NCBI GenBank assembly: GCA_005778405.1
Contig: SXOA01000193.1
Location: forward strand, 1-34,900
Reading direction: 5' to 3'
DNA length: 34,900 nucleotides
Source: Planctomycetaceae bacterium
GTDB taxonomy: Bacteria > Planctomycetota > Planctomycetia > Pirellulales > Pirellulaceae
Shown: piece by piece, positions 15,528 through 23,596 of the stretch
Layout: the number at the start of each line of letters is the position of its first letter
Position numbering within the stretch: position 1 is the stretch's first letter
Position numbers and translations under genes: made by a program
Notes under the pieces: model-generated
The model's input: the letters and a program-made list of their open reading frames with translations, nothing else
What the model was told of the DNA's origin: nothing
The model's database searches: none

Positions 15528-16298
15528 ATGACCGCGATGCGCACGAGCAAATGGACCGCCTTTCTGCTTTCGGCCTGTGTGCCGGGAGCGGGGCAGTTGG
15601 CGGCGCGGAGTTGGACTTGCCTGCCGTGGTTCGCGGCGGCCGGGCTGCTGGCGGCCGCTTGGGGTTACGCGGAGAAGATTCTGGGCAGCTCGGCGGCTTG
15701 GCTTTTTCCGCTGCAATTGGGGGCGGGAATGGCTCTGTGTCTGCTCAGCGCGGAACATGCCAAGCGGCTGCTGGAGGTCCGGCCGAAAAATGGCCGTTCC
15801 TGCGTGGTAACGGCGTCGGCCTGCCGGTCCAAGAGCAGCGGGCGAAAGCTGGACATTGAGATTTCGCTCGACGTGGCCCGCTCCGCCGCAGACGCTTGGA
15901 ATCTAATCAGCGATCTGCCGCGATTTTTGACCATTGATCCCTTTCACGACCGGGTGACGCTGATGCGTGACCGGCCGGAGGTCGGTGTGGACCTGGTGTT
16001 GTCCCATAACGCCTTTGGCCGGCGGTTCCTGCGGTTTGGCAAGATCATCGCCTGGCGAGAAGGGAACGGGTACACTTTCAGTGACCTCTCGCCGCGCGGT
16101 CCCAAGCAGGGTTTTCCTCACGTCTTCATGATCAATATTGAGCCACAGCCGACTGTGGAATCAACGAGTCCTATCACCCGTTTGACCATTCACGTTCGCG
16201 GACGCTGGACTTCGCGACTCGTGCCGGTCTGCCTCGGCCGGCTCTGGGTCTGGCTCGTTGTCCGCGAACACGCTCGGCTGCTGCGAAAGGGGATCTGA
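15528..16298 (+). CDS. Membrane protein with SRPBCC (START-like) domain
   Basis: A 256-residue protein. Two or three hydrophobic segments (about 10-75) are followed by a soluble SRPBCC-type domain (about 105-250). The latter has the typical opening LDIEISLDVARSAADAWNLISDLPRFLTI, which matches polyketide-cyclase/CoQ-binding-like proteins that hold lipids or hydrophobic ligands in a deep cavity. The ligand is unknown. No strong Shine-Dalgarno is visible; the start may be 15528 or the in-frame ATG at 15537 (MRTSK). It is the first gene of a tight operon: its stop is 1 bp before the next start. Confidence 0.65.
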   Translation: MTAMRTSKWTAFLLSACVPGAGQLAARSWTCLPWFAAAGLLAAAWGYAEKILGSSAAWLFPLQLGAGMALCLLSAEHAKRLLEVRPKNGRSCVVTASACRSKSSGRKLDIEISLDVARSAADAWNLISDLPRFLTIDPFHDRVTLMRDRPEVGVDLVLSHNAFGRRFLRFGKIIAWREGNGYTFSDLSPRGPKQGFPHVFMINIEPQPTVESTSPITRLTIHVRGRWTSRLVPVCLGRLWVWLVVREHARLLRKGI

Positions 16299-16299
16299 C

Positions 16300-17493
16300 A
16301 TGAGTGACGCGACGGTGAATCCGACGACCACAGTGGCTACCGCAACGCCCTACTGCCGCCGCTGCGGAGAAGTGCTGGCCAGCACCAATCAACCGGCAAT
16401 TTGCCTCTCCTGCGGTTTGCAGTACGATCTCGCGCGGCCCGACACTTATGCCACACACCGCAGCAGCTCGCGGTGGAAGTTCTGGCTCCCCGGCTTTCTG
16501 CTGGCGGTGCTGGTTGGCACGCTCACTTACGCCGGCTGCCTGCAAACTGGCACGGAGATGGGCTGGTCGCTGTTCATCGCCGTGCCGGTCTGTTTGGGGG
16601 CGATCCTGGGATATGCCTGCCGCGTGCAGACCTGGGCCTTTGCCGTACTGGGAATTCTGGCCATCGTGACCGTCGTCTTTACGCTTTACATCGGAAATCT
16701 GGCGGGCATTTTTTGCGGCTTCACGCTGGCGATTCTGTTTCTGGTCCCCACGTTTGTCGGCGTGCTCTGCGGTGTCCTGCTGCGGCTGTTTTTGATGGCC
16801 GGCAACTGGGACCACGCCTGGTATTTCCGTTGGTACGTCTGGCTGATTGCCGCCCTGCCGCTCATTGGCCAGCAGCTTGAGGACCGGATCCCGCGGCGAA
16901 CCGAAATCGCCGTCATCAAAACGGGGCTGACCATCGACGCCACGCCGCAGGAAGCCTGGAACGCCATCATGTTCTACGAAGACGTGGAGCACTCGCCGCC
17001 GTGGCTCTTGCATCTGGCGTTGCCTCAGCCGATTCGAAGCGAAGGAAGCAAGCAGAAGGAAGGGGAGATCGTCACCTGTTTCTATAACTGCGGTGAGATC
17101 AAGAAGCGGATCAGCAAAGTGGATGCCCCTCGCCAACTGGCTTTCAACGTCATCGATATCCAGATGCGGAGCGAGAACTACGCCAAGCTCAAGGACGGCA
17201 GCTTCGAGATTGAGCCGGTGGGAACGAAGCAATCCCGCATCACGCTCACGACGCGCTTCGAGCGCAAGCTGCGGCCGGCCTTCTTCTGGGAGCCGATCGA
17301 GCACAAAGTCATTCACACCCTGCACGGCCACGTGCTGGAAGGAATGCGCCGCAAGGCGGAGGGCCCCAAGGCCGACCAGAATCCGCCGCCCCCGTACGAG
17401 CCAGAGGACAGCAAGCAGTATTTGCCGCGCGTGGCAGAGAACAGAGTGGAGCAAACCAGAACCGTGGCGCAGAGCAAGGACCCATCGCCATGA
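16300..17493 (+). CDS. Zinc-ribbon membrane protein with SRPBCC domain
   Basis: A 397-residue protein. Near the N-terminus two CxxC pairs (YCRRCGEV and ICLSCGLQY) form a zinc ribbon. About 60-200 holds several hydrophobic segments, probably five or six membrane helices. From about 205 a second SRPBCC-like domain begins (TGLTIDATPQEAWNAIMFYEDVEHSPPW) and runs to about 350, followed by a Pro-rich polar tail. The ATG at 16300 has AAGGGG 8 nt upstream and follows the previous stop after 1 bp; the more upstream start at 16258 would overlap the preceding gene. Two neighbouring membrane-anchored SRPBCC proteins suggest a shared hydrophobic ligand or a two-subunit complex; this is inference. Confidence 0.7.
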   Translation: MSDATVNPTTTVATATPYCRRCGEVLASTNQPAICLSCGLQYDLARPDTYATHRSSSRWKFWLPGFLLAVLVGTLTYAGCLQTGTEMGWSLFIAVPVCLGAILGYACRVQTWAFAVLGILAIVTVVFTLYIGNLAGIFCGFTLAILFLVPTFVGVLCGVLLRLFLMAGNWDHAWYFRWYVWLIAALPLIGQQLEDRIPRRTEIAVIKTGLTIDATPQEAWNAIMFYEDVEHSPPWLLHLALPQPIRSEGSKQKEGEIVTCFYNCGEIKKRISKVDAPRQLAFNVIDIQMRSENYAKLKDGSFEIEPVGTKQSRITLTTRFERKLRPAFFWEPIEHKVIHTLHGHVLEGMRRKAEGPKADQNPPPPYEPEDSKQYLPRVAENRVEQTRTVAQSKDPSP

Positions 17494-17918
17494 AAAACCT
17501 TCCCGGCCAGCCAACGAGAATTGAAGACTATCGACCGGCTGGGAATCAGTTCACTCTGCGGGGGATGTTCATCTTCATGACGGCTGCGTGCGTCATCCTG
17601 GCGATTCTGGCTTTGGTGATGAAGGAGACGGCGCACTGGCTGGGAGCACTGGTGGTGCCGCTGTTGTGTTTTGTCACGATTGCGGTCATGGAACTCGCCA
17701 GAATCATCTTTCCCCCCAAGCCGCATTTTCAATATTACCTTCCGCCATTGCCGCACAATCCGCTTCAGACCGCATACTTTGGAGAAGGGGAAAGCCCCTT
17801 TGGCCCGAGCGGCAATTACTTTGGCGACAATCTCGGCGTATCACCCTTTGCACCGCCACCAACTCCCGGAGTAGTGCCAGATACGAAGCCGCCGGATAGT
17901 AGTCCGCTCACATCGTGA
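17490..17918 (+). CDS. Small membrane protein, third gene of the SRPBCC operon
   Basis: A 142-residue protein of unknown function. Two hydrophobic segments (about 25-45 and 52-75) are followed by a Pro/Gly-rich soluble tail. It overlaps the preceding gene by 4 bp (ATGA), so the two are probably translationally coupled. The last residues (PPDSSPLTS) and the stop codon lie inside a degenerate copy of a dispersed hairpin repeat, so the original C-terminus may have been changed by that repeat. Confidence 0.6.
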   Translation: MKNLPGQPTRIEDYRPAGNQFTLRGMFIFMTAACVILAILALVMKETAHWLGALVVPLLCFVTIAVMELARIIFPPKPHFQYYLPPLPHNPLQTAYFGEGESPFGPSGNYFGDNLGVSPFAPPPTPGVVPDTKPPDSSPLTS

Positions 17919-17950
17919 GAGGACATCTCTGCCCACGGAGTTGCATTCGT
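17891..17950. repeat. Degenerate double-hairpin repeat overlapping a gene end
   Basis: This copy matches the element at 20528-20588 (shared gtagtccgctcac, cgtgag, ggacat and acggagt blocks) but the second hairpin has decayed. It supplies the stop codon of the gene ending at 17918. Confidence 0.65.
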
Positions 17951-18006
17951 GGCCATTTGCGTAAAGACTAGAGGTTGGTCCATGACCTCGGGATACTCAA
18001 GGAGTT

Positions 18007-20223
18007 GTGATGGGATTAGCCAGCCTTCTGATGCTGACGCTTCTGGCCGCCGAACCGGCGAAGCCCACCGCGGAAGAACTGCGGTTCTTCGAGACCGCGG
18101 TGCGACCGGTGCTGGTTGAGCATTGCCACAAGTGCCACGGCGAGAAGAAGCAGTGGAGCAACTTTCGGCTGGACTCGCGGGATGCGATTTTGAAGGGGGG
18201 CGATTTTGGCCCGGGCCTCGTTCCCGGCAAGCCGGAGGAAAGCCTGCTCATCAAGGCGATTCGGCAAACGGATGAAGACCTGAAAATGCCCAAGGAAGGG
18301 AAGCTGACGGAGCGGCAGATTGCCGATTTGGTGAAGTGGGTGGACATGGGAGCGCCGTTTCCTGCCGCCTCCGCAGTCGCAGGGCGTAAACGCGATCCGA
18401 ACCACTGGGCGTTTCAGCCGGCCAAGGAGCCGGCGGTTCCGCTTGTTAAAGGGGATGTCGCGACCTCCAATCCCCTCGACAATTTTATTCTCGCGAAACT
18501 GCAAGCAAGTGGCTTAGGACTTACTTCTCCCGCGGACAAGCGGACGCTCATTCGCCGCCTGAGTTTTGACCTTACAGGCTTGCCACCGTCGCCGGAGGAT
18601 ATTGCGACATTCCTTGCGGACGACAGCCCCGATGCAACGGATCGTCTTATCGATCGGTTGCTGGCGTCACCTTCCTATGGTGAAAAATGGGGCCGGCATT
18701 GGCTCGACGTGGCCCGCTACGCCGATTCGAACGGCCTGGACGAAAACGTCGCCCACGGCAACGCCTGGCGTTATCGCGACTATGTCGTCACGGCCATTAA
18801 CGAGGACCGGCCGTACGACCGGTTCCTGACCGAACAGCTTGCTGGCGATTTGCTCTCGGTGGAAACAGAAGACGAGCGGCAGCGGAATCTGGTTGCCACC
18901 GGATTTTTGGCCATCGGTCCGAAAGTTTTGGCCGAGGTGGATCAGGCCAAGATGCAAATGGACATTGTGGACGAGCAGATTGATACCGTCGGCCGGGCGC
19001 TCCTCGGGCTGACGCTTGGGTGTGCCCGCTGCCACGACCACAAGTTCGATCCGATCCAGACGGCCGACTACTACGGGCTGGCGGGGGTCTTCAAGAGCAC
19101 GAAGACGATGGAGAATTACACCAAAGTCGCCAAGTGGAATGAGAATCCACTTTGGGATCTGGCTCCTAAGATGCCCGGCGACACAGAGCCGCCGACCGCG
19201 ATGGGAGTCACCGAAGACAAGATCATCGACGTTGCGATTAACATTCGCGGCAATCCGCAAAAGCTGGGGGAAGTCGCGCTGCGCCATGTTCCGCCGGTCG
19301 TTCGCGGCCCACAGACGCCCCAGTTCACGCCGATGGAAAGCGGCCGCCGCGAACTGGCTCAATGGATGACCGATACCAAGAATCCGCTCACCAGCCGCGT
19401 GATGGTCAATCGCATTTGGCGGTGGCACTTTGGGCAGGGCCTCGTCAAGTCCACCGATAACTTCGGCCTGCTCGGCGAGAAGCCGACACATCCGGAATTG
19501 CTCGATTGGCTGTCGCTCCGTTTCACGGATGGCGGCTGGTCGGTCAAGAAAATGCACCGGCTGATGCTAAGTTCCAGCACCTGGCAGCAGGATAGTACTC
19601 CTCACGCTCCGCGTGAGGAGAATCAGCTCGCGGAACGGGATGAGAACTATGGCCGCATGAAAGTTCGCCGGCTGGAAGCGGAAGAAGTTCGCGACTCGCT
19701 GCTCGCCGTCAGCGGCCAGGTCGATTCCACGATGGGAGGCTCGCTCCTCAAGATCAAGAACCGAGGCTACTTTTTCGACCACACCTCCAAAGACCTCACC
19801 GACTACACCAGCCGCCGCCGCTCGCTCTATCTGCCGGTGGTCCGTAACAACGTGTACGACGTCTTCGCCCTTCTCGACTACCCCGACGCGGCCATCCCCA
19901 GCGGCGACCGGGCCACCACCACCGTCCCGACGCAAGCCCTGCTAATGCTTAACAGCGACCTGGTCATGCAATCCGCCGCGGCATTGGCGGAGCGGCTGCT
20001 CAGCGAACCCGGCAACGACGAAGACCGGCTGCGGAAGCTGTCGGTCGTCGTGTACGGCCGGGAGAGTTCGGCAGCGGAGGTGACGGGGAACCTGGACTTC
20101 TTGAAGGCCGTGGACAAGTCGCTCATCGCTTCCGTACCCGACGAGAAGGTCCGGCGGCAGAAGGCGTGGGGAGTCATGTGCCACACCGTGATCGCGGCGA
20201 ACGAGTTTATATATGTGAAGTAG
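18007..20223 (+). CDS. PSCyt1-DUF1549-DUF1553 (PSD1) planctomycete cytochrome protein
   Basis: A 738-residue exported protein of the planctomycete cytochrome C family. The order is a short signal peptide, PSCyt1 at about 25-110 with a haem motif CHKCH (39-43), DUF1549 at about 155-360 with a second CARCH motif (339-343), and DUF1553/PSD1 at about 445-700 (VMVNRIWRWHFGQGLVKSTDNFG). These proteins are typical of planctomycetes, almost always paired with a DUF1501 gene, and thought to take part in periplasmic carbohydrate or sulfated-polysaccharide metabolism; the exact reaction is not established. AAGGAG lies 6 nt before the ATG. A hairpin repeat is inserted in frame near residues 530-540 (STPHAPREEN). 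The usual DUF1501 partner lies 4.1 kb downstream (24292). Confidence 0.92.
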   Translation: MMGLASLLMLTLLAAEPAKPTAEELRFFETAVRPVLVEHCHKCHGEKKQWSNFRLDSRDAILKGGDFGPGLVPGKPEESLLIKAIRQTDEDLKMPKEGKLTERQIADLVKWVDMGAPFPAASAVAGRKRDPNHWAFQPAKEPAVPLVKGDVATSNPLDNFILAKLQASGLGLTSPADKRTLIRRLSFDLTGLPPSPEDIATFLADDSPDATDRLIDRLLASPSYGEKWGRHWLDVARYADSNGLDENVAHGNAWRYRDYVVTAINEDRPYDRFLTEQLAGDLLSVETEDERQRNLVATGFLAIGPKVLAEVDQAKMQMDIVDEQIDTVGRALLGLTLGCARCHDHKFDPIQTADYYGLAGVFKSTKTMENYTKVAKWNENPLWDLAPKMPGDTEPPTAMGVTEDKIIDVAINIRGNPQKLGEVALRHVPPVVRGPQTPQFTPMESGRRELAQWMTDTKNPLTSRVMVNRIWRWHFGQGLVKSTDNFGLLGEKPTHPELLDWLSLRFTDGGWSVKKMHRLMLSSSTWQQDSTPHAPREENQLAERDENYGRMKVRRLEAEEVRDSLLAVSGQVDSTMGGSLLKIKNRGYFFDHTSKDLTDYTSRRRSLYLPVVRNNVYDVFALLDYPDAAIPSGDRATTTVPTQALLMLNSDLVMQSAAALAERLLSEPGNDEDRLRKLSVVVYGRESSAAEVTGNLDFLKAVDKSLIASVPDEKVRRQKAWGVMCHTVIAANEFIYVK
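19591..19619. repeat. Hairpin repeat inside the DUF1553 coding region
   Basis: The palindrome ctcctcacgctccgcgtgaggag shape (arms of about 9 bp around ctccg), preceded by gatagta, matches the first half of the double-hairpin elements at 17891 and 20528. It is kept in frame and encodes PHAPREEN. Confidence 0.7.
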
Positions 20224-20527
20224 CAGCTCGTTCGCCCTACTTGTAAGGCATTACCCTACACGGAGTTCGGTGTGATTCACGTGCAGTCTGATTCATGATT
20301 TCGACGCTCTTCGCGCCGAAAAGTTACGTCGACGATGAATCACCTAAGTCATTGCAGTTACATGACTTAAGGAAATGACAATCGCCGCAAGTCTCTGACT
20401 CAACCCCGAATCAGCCTGTTTCTGATTCATGCCGGAGTCGCAACCCATTACCCAGCCAGGATTTAACCCCTAAATCAGACTCTTGATTCACGGGATCCGC
20501 CCAGGCGAGCGGCCAGCGTAAGCTGGC

Positions 20528-20588
20528 TTATTCAGTAGTCCGCTCACTCCGTGAGCGGACATGCCGGCACACGGAGTGTGCCGGCTAC
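20528..20588. repeat. Double-hairpin dispersed repeat, intact copy
   Basis: Two adjacent palindromes: tccgctcactccgtgagcgga and ccggcacacggagtgtgccgg-type, joined by catg and followed by ctac. The loops hold ctccg in the first and cggag in the second. The copy at 30420-30472 has the same architecture with different arm sequences. Confidence 0.75.
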
Positions 20589-20824
20589 CTAAGGAGTTTT
20601 CCCCACTGAAAACTGAAAACTCCTCCCTCTCCGCGCGCACCTTCCCCCGCAATTCCCTACCAATTTCTGCCAAATTGTCAAAGAACAACGCCGGATTCCC
20701 GCCGGCCCGGACTGGCAGCGCGTCCCCCTTTCGGAGTCGCCGCCCGAATACATCACAATTGTATACACTCCGGTTGGCACGGGCAAGCCTTCTCGTCGCA
20801 TTTTCTTGAAGATTTGTTGCCGAT

Positions 20825-20850
20825 GGCAGAACGCGAAATTCTGCCGTTTT
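20825..20850 (+). terminator. Possible intrinsic terminator
   Basis: Stem ggcagaa/ttctgcc (7 bp, 7-nt loop) followed by gtttt. It lies 600 bp after the DUF1553 gene and 100 bp before the next gene, so the transcript it would end is unclear. Confidence 0.35.
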
Positions 20851-20948
20851 CTCACGAGGACCTGCCTGCCGGAGGCGAAATCTGGCCCAACTGCTGAGTA
20901 CGAAAGTTATGATATGCCTGTGCCACTACACCGATGAGGCCCAGCACA

Positions 20949-22181
20949 ATGTCGAACAAATTGCAATCTGCGGAGCTGTTGAACTATTTCTTCTACAAAT
21001 GCGGCGAAGCGAATTGTTGGCTACCGCTTGCGCGCCAAGGCTACGGACTGTACGTGGGGTTCGATGGCGACCAACCGTTCTCTACGCCCACACGGAATCA
21101 CTGGATCGGCGCCCGCACGCCCGAAGCCGGTTTTCAACGTCGTACCGGCAACGATGACGACAACATTGCTTGGCTCACGCACACGAGCAATCTCCCTTGG
21201 TTCTTGTTACTAACTTTTTCAGAAAGCGAACTGATCTTCTGGAAAGTACCCAGCAAATTGCAAGTCCACCGGCGGGGATCTGAAGTCTTTGAGCTTGCGT
21301 CCGACTTATGGAGGAAGTTTCCGGCCAAAGCTCGCGAGACTTATAAACGAATTTCCGAATCAGAAGAAGCAGGTTCTGTGCTCAAGACACTCCCCGCAGT
21401 CGAAGTCGCCACTGTTGCTCGGCGCGAGTTGTACGCAAGCATCGACTCGTTGGCCGTCTACCAATACTTGAATCGCGGAACCTGCCGTCCCATTTGGCGT
21501 ATTGCAGGCCCCACAGAGGCCGCGATGCCGGACCTGATCGCCAAACAGTCGCAGCCATCCGTGCGGGGTCATGACGAGGAGACAAAGTACGCGACGTTCG
21601 TCCGACTCTACCTCAATTCCGTTCTACAGCGCGCATTTGGCGAGACTACCCCGCTAGGCCTTCGTCATTTCTCTCGGCAGCCGACACTCGCGTCATATTG
21701 GCCGTCTCTGTCGCCGCTAGATCGGCAGCTTTTGGTGCTCGCCACAGCAAACCCCATCTTAGTGGAAACGGCGGCTCTGTATTTCTGCTTGGACCTTGGC
21801 TTGGTCGCTGACATCGGTTCAGGCAAGGGAATCGACGTAATCGATGTGCGCGCTCGAGCTGAGTCCCAGAAATCCGCCGACCTCGCCGCGCAACTCCTCC
21901 AAGAACTTGAAAAGGATGGGATTGTCATCAATGAAGCAATCCGTAAGAGGCTACGGGTCGAACGGGTGTTAGAGATTCAATGCAAAGCAGCCGATCGGAA
22001 GGTGGATAGCGAGAACATTATCTACTTCGGATATCGGCGGTTGGCAAAAAGCGAAACCAACACTGTCCCGATCACCCGCCTGGCGCAGTCCTTTAAGCGC
22101 GACCCATGGCGAAACGGCCTGCTCAAACGATTCCTAAGCATGCAAGAGCGTCTAGTCTCAAGCACGGCTTCCAAAGAATGA
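20949..22181 (+). CDS. Unrecognised 410-residue protein in a candidate defence/accessory region
   Basis: I do not recognise this protein. It has no signal peptide or membrane segments and is probably cytoplasmic. The C-terminal half has a motif set reminiscent of PD-(D/E)xK nucleases: Asp288, Asp296 and Asp299 in ADIGSGKGIDVIDVRAR, then EIQCK at 342-346, which resembles the QxK form of Mrr-like enzymes. However, the spacing of about 45 residues between Asp299 and Gln344 is longer than usual, so this is weak. Base composition looks lower in GC than the housekeeping neighbours. The start at 20949 is preferred over 20934 because a GAGG sits 9 nt before it. The gene is convergent with the SIR2 gene, stops 14 bp apart. 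It may be a defence or stress gene by context only. Confidence 0.6.
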   Translation: MSNKLQSAELLNYFFYKCGEANCWLPLARQGYGLYVGFDGDQPFSTPTRNHWIGARTPEAGFQRRTGNDDDNIAWLTHTSNLPWFLLLTFSESELIFWKVPSKLQVHRRGSEVFELASDLWRKFPAKARETYKRISESEEAGSVLKTLPAVEVATVARRELYASIDSLAVYQYLNRGTCRPIWRIAGPTEAAMPDLIAKQSQPSVRGHDEETKYATFVRLYLNSVLQRAFGETTPLGLRHFSRQPTLASYWPSLSPLDRQLLVLATANPILVETAALYFCLDLGLVADIGSGKGIDVIDVRARAESQKSADLAAQLLQELEKDGIVINEAIRKRLRVERVLEIQCKAADRKVDSENIIYFGYRRLAKSETNTVPITRLAQSFKRDPWRNGLLKRFLSMQERLVSSTASKE

Positions 22182-22195
22182 CAAGAAGTGCATAC

Positions 22196-23092
22196 CTAAT
22201 CCGCAAGCGACAGGAATTCGCGACAGTTGCGGAGGAAGGCAACATTTTTTTCGTTGTTGCCGCCAAGCCGATCGATTAGATACGTGTCTTTGTAATACTC
22301 GCTCTCCGCGTGGGTGAGCCCAAAACCTGAACCGACAACCCGGAGTTTTTCTGCTCTCTTATACGGAAATCCAAGTCTCCGCATGTTGTCCGGGTGAAAG
22401 CCAAATCCAAGAAAGAAAACTCGCTCTGCCTCGGAGATTGCATTCCTCGCCTCTTGAAGTTCTGGGCTATCGTCTCGGCCCTCTGAGATAATCCGAATCT
22501 GATTGGCTGCCGCTTTTACAATTTCGGGGGTAATCACAGGCGAGTAGTCGCGGCCTGCCGGATCTTGCCATTTAAGTCGGCCGACGTGGCCGTAAATGTG
22601 GATGATCGGTAGCGTCGCAATCTGCTTACTCACATCTTGGCATTCCTTTTTGTGACGACTACACAGCGACTCTGAAAGAAAATGTTCGAGCGAGCGGTCG
22701 TAATTGAACGTAACGAAACTGACCGGGTTTTTGCCGATTTCGTCATACGGGCCATCGAGCTTATCGACGAGCATGGAATACCACGGGTCATCAGTGCTCA
22801 CCATCAATCCCTGCGTTTCGCACTGGATGATTACTGAAGCAACCAATGCCTTTCCTAGTTCTCGAAGGTCTTCACGCCGTTCGAGAAAAGCATCGACTGA
22901 AGACTGCACTGACCGTTTGAGTTCTTTTTGAAATGTTCCCCAGTGACTTTGGTCATATCCCAGTTTGGTAAGGACTTGGACCGTGTCACTATGAAGGCTG
23001 CTAAACTTGTCGACGAGGCCAAATCCACTGGGATAGCCGTAGGGCATACTCGCTCCGGCCCCCAAGATAAAAACCGTCTTCTTCTTGATCAT
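22196..23092 (-). CDS. SIR2-domain protein
   Basis: A 298-residue SIR2-like protein. The NAD-binding loop FILGAGASMPYGYPSG is at residues 8-23, the TFNYD motif with the catalytic-type Asn130 at 128-132, and a late FFLGFGFHPDN segment matches the Rossmann closing strand. SIR2-like domains of this kind are widespread in bacterial anti-phage systems, where they hydrolyse NAD+ to stop growth; here no partner of a known system (for example ThsB or an Argonaute) is visible. The usual HG of the active site appears as YG (Tyr167-Gly168) in IIHIYGHVG. The gene starts 27 bp after the DUF433 gene on the same strand and may be co-transcribed with it. GGAAGGA lies about 11 nt before the ATG. Confidence 0.82.
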   Translation of the reverse strand: MIKKKTVFILGAGASMPYGYPSGFGLVDKFSSLHSDTVQVLTKLGYDQSHWGTFQKELKRSVQSSVDAFLERREDLRELGKALVASVIIQCETQGLMVSTDDPWYSMLVDKLDGPYDEIGKNPVSFVTFNYDRSLEHFLSESLCSRHKKECQDVSKQIATLPIIHIYGHVGRLKWQDPAGRDYSPVITPEIVKAAANQIRIISEGRDDSPELQEARNAISEAERVFFLGFGFHPDNMRRLGFPYKRAEKLRVVGSGFGLTHAESEYYKDTYLIDRLGGNNEKNVAFLRNCREFLSLAD

Positions 23093-23119
23093 TGAAGCGA
23101 GAGTCCTTCCGCATTGGTA

Positions 23120-23458
23120 TCAGAATCCTGGCTTTCCTCGCTGGCCGGCCAGGAGACGCTCCCTGATGCCGGCTGTTCCCGACTGGGATTCAAGGCGAGT
23201 CCGCAGCTCGTCCGCGGCGGCCCCTTGCTGGCGGAGATAATCTTCAACCTCGGTCCGGTGGTGGAGGTAATAGCCGATGACCCTGTAGACGTCGCCGAGC
23301 TCGAGGACGTCGTACTGCTGGACGATTTCTTCCGCGGAAGCGCCGTCCTTGAACGCGCCGACGACCGTATCGAGCGTGACGCGGGTGGAGCCAACCCGGA
23401 TGACCCCGCGTTCATCTTGGCGAAGCGGAATGGGATCGGCGGCGATGGCGATGGACAT
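23120..23458 (-). CDS. DUF433 family protein, antitoxin-like
   Basis: A 112-residue DUF433 protein. The core (about 15-75) shows the family pattern IRVGSTRVTLDTVVGAFKDGASAEEIVQQYDVLELGDVYRVIGYYL, a winged-helix-like fold related to antitoxins. DUF433 genes usually sit next to a DUF5615 PIN-like toxin gene; none is seen here. Instead the SIR2 gene follows after 27 bp. If the pair is functional, DUF433 could regulate or neutralise the SIR2 protein; this is inference from position. No clear Shine-Dalgarno precedes the ATG. Confidence 0.8.
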   Translation of the reverse strand: MSIAIAADPIPLRQDERGVIRVGSTRVTLDTVVGAFKDGASAEEIVQQYDVLELGDVYRVIGYYLHHRTEVEDYLRQQGAAADELRTRLESQSGTAGIRERLLAGQRGKPGF

Positions 23459-23538
23459 GGGGGAACTCTGGGAGTCTTATCTTCGTTATACGCCGCTTTG
23501 ATGTTGCGCGAGTAGCGATTCATCCAGCCGGGGCCTCG

Positions 23539-23596
23539 CCCCTCACCCCCGGCCCCTCTCCCCGAAGCGGGGCGAGGGGGGACAAGAGGATTTTGC
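23539..23596. repeat. G/C-rich palindromic repeat, copy A
   Basis: 58 bp that match copy B (24212-24269) with one difference, in the same orientation, 673 bp apart. The core is a hairpin of the ctccccgaagcggggag type, followed by gacaagaggattttgc. Confidence 0.9.

Larger units (their letters stand above)
20224..20948. other. 725-bp intergenic region: TGAWTCA cluster, hairpin repeat, possible terminator
   Basis: No convincing gene. 20273-20490 holds five TGATTCA/TGAATCA sites (20273, 20289, 20336, 20423, 20484) and one TGACTCA (20396), plus an 8-bp inverted repeat (taagtcat 20345-20352, atgactta 20362-20369). 20528-20588 is a double-hairpin repeat. 20825-20850 is a hairpin followed by a short T run. 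A TATGAT near 20909 may be a -10 element for the next gene. Confidence 0.6.

Noticed and set aside
16174..17514. 446-residue open frame antisense to the zinc-ribbon SRPBCC gene
   Set aside because: Low-complexity, His/Arg/Gln-rich translation opposite a well-supported membrane protein.
20561..20809. 82-residue plus-strand ORF
   Set aside because: It starts inside the double-hairpin repeat and has no signal, domain or Shine-Dalgarno.
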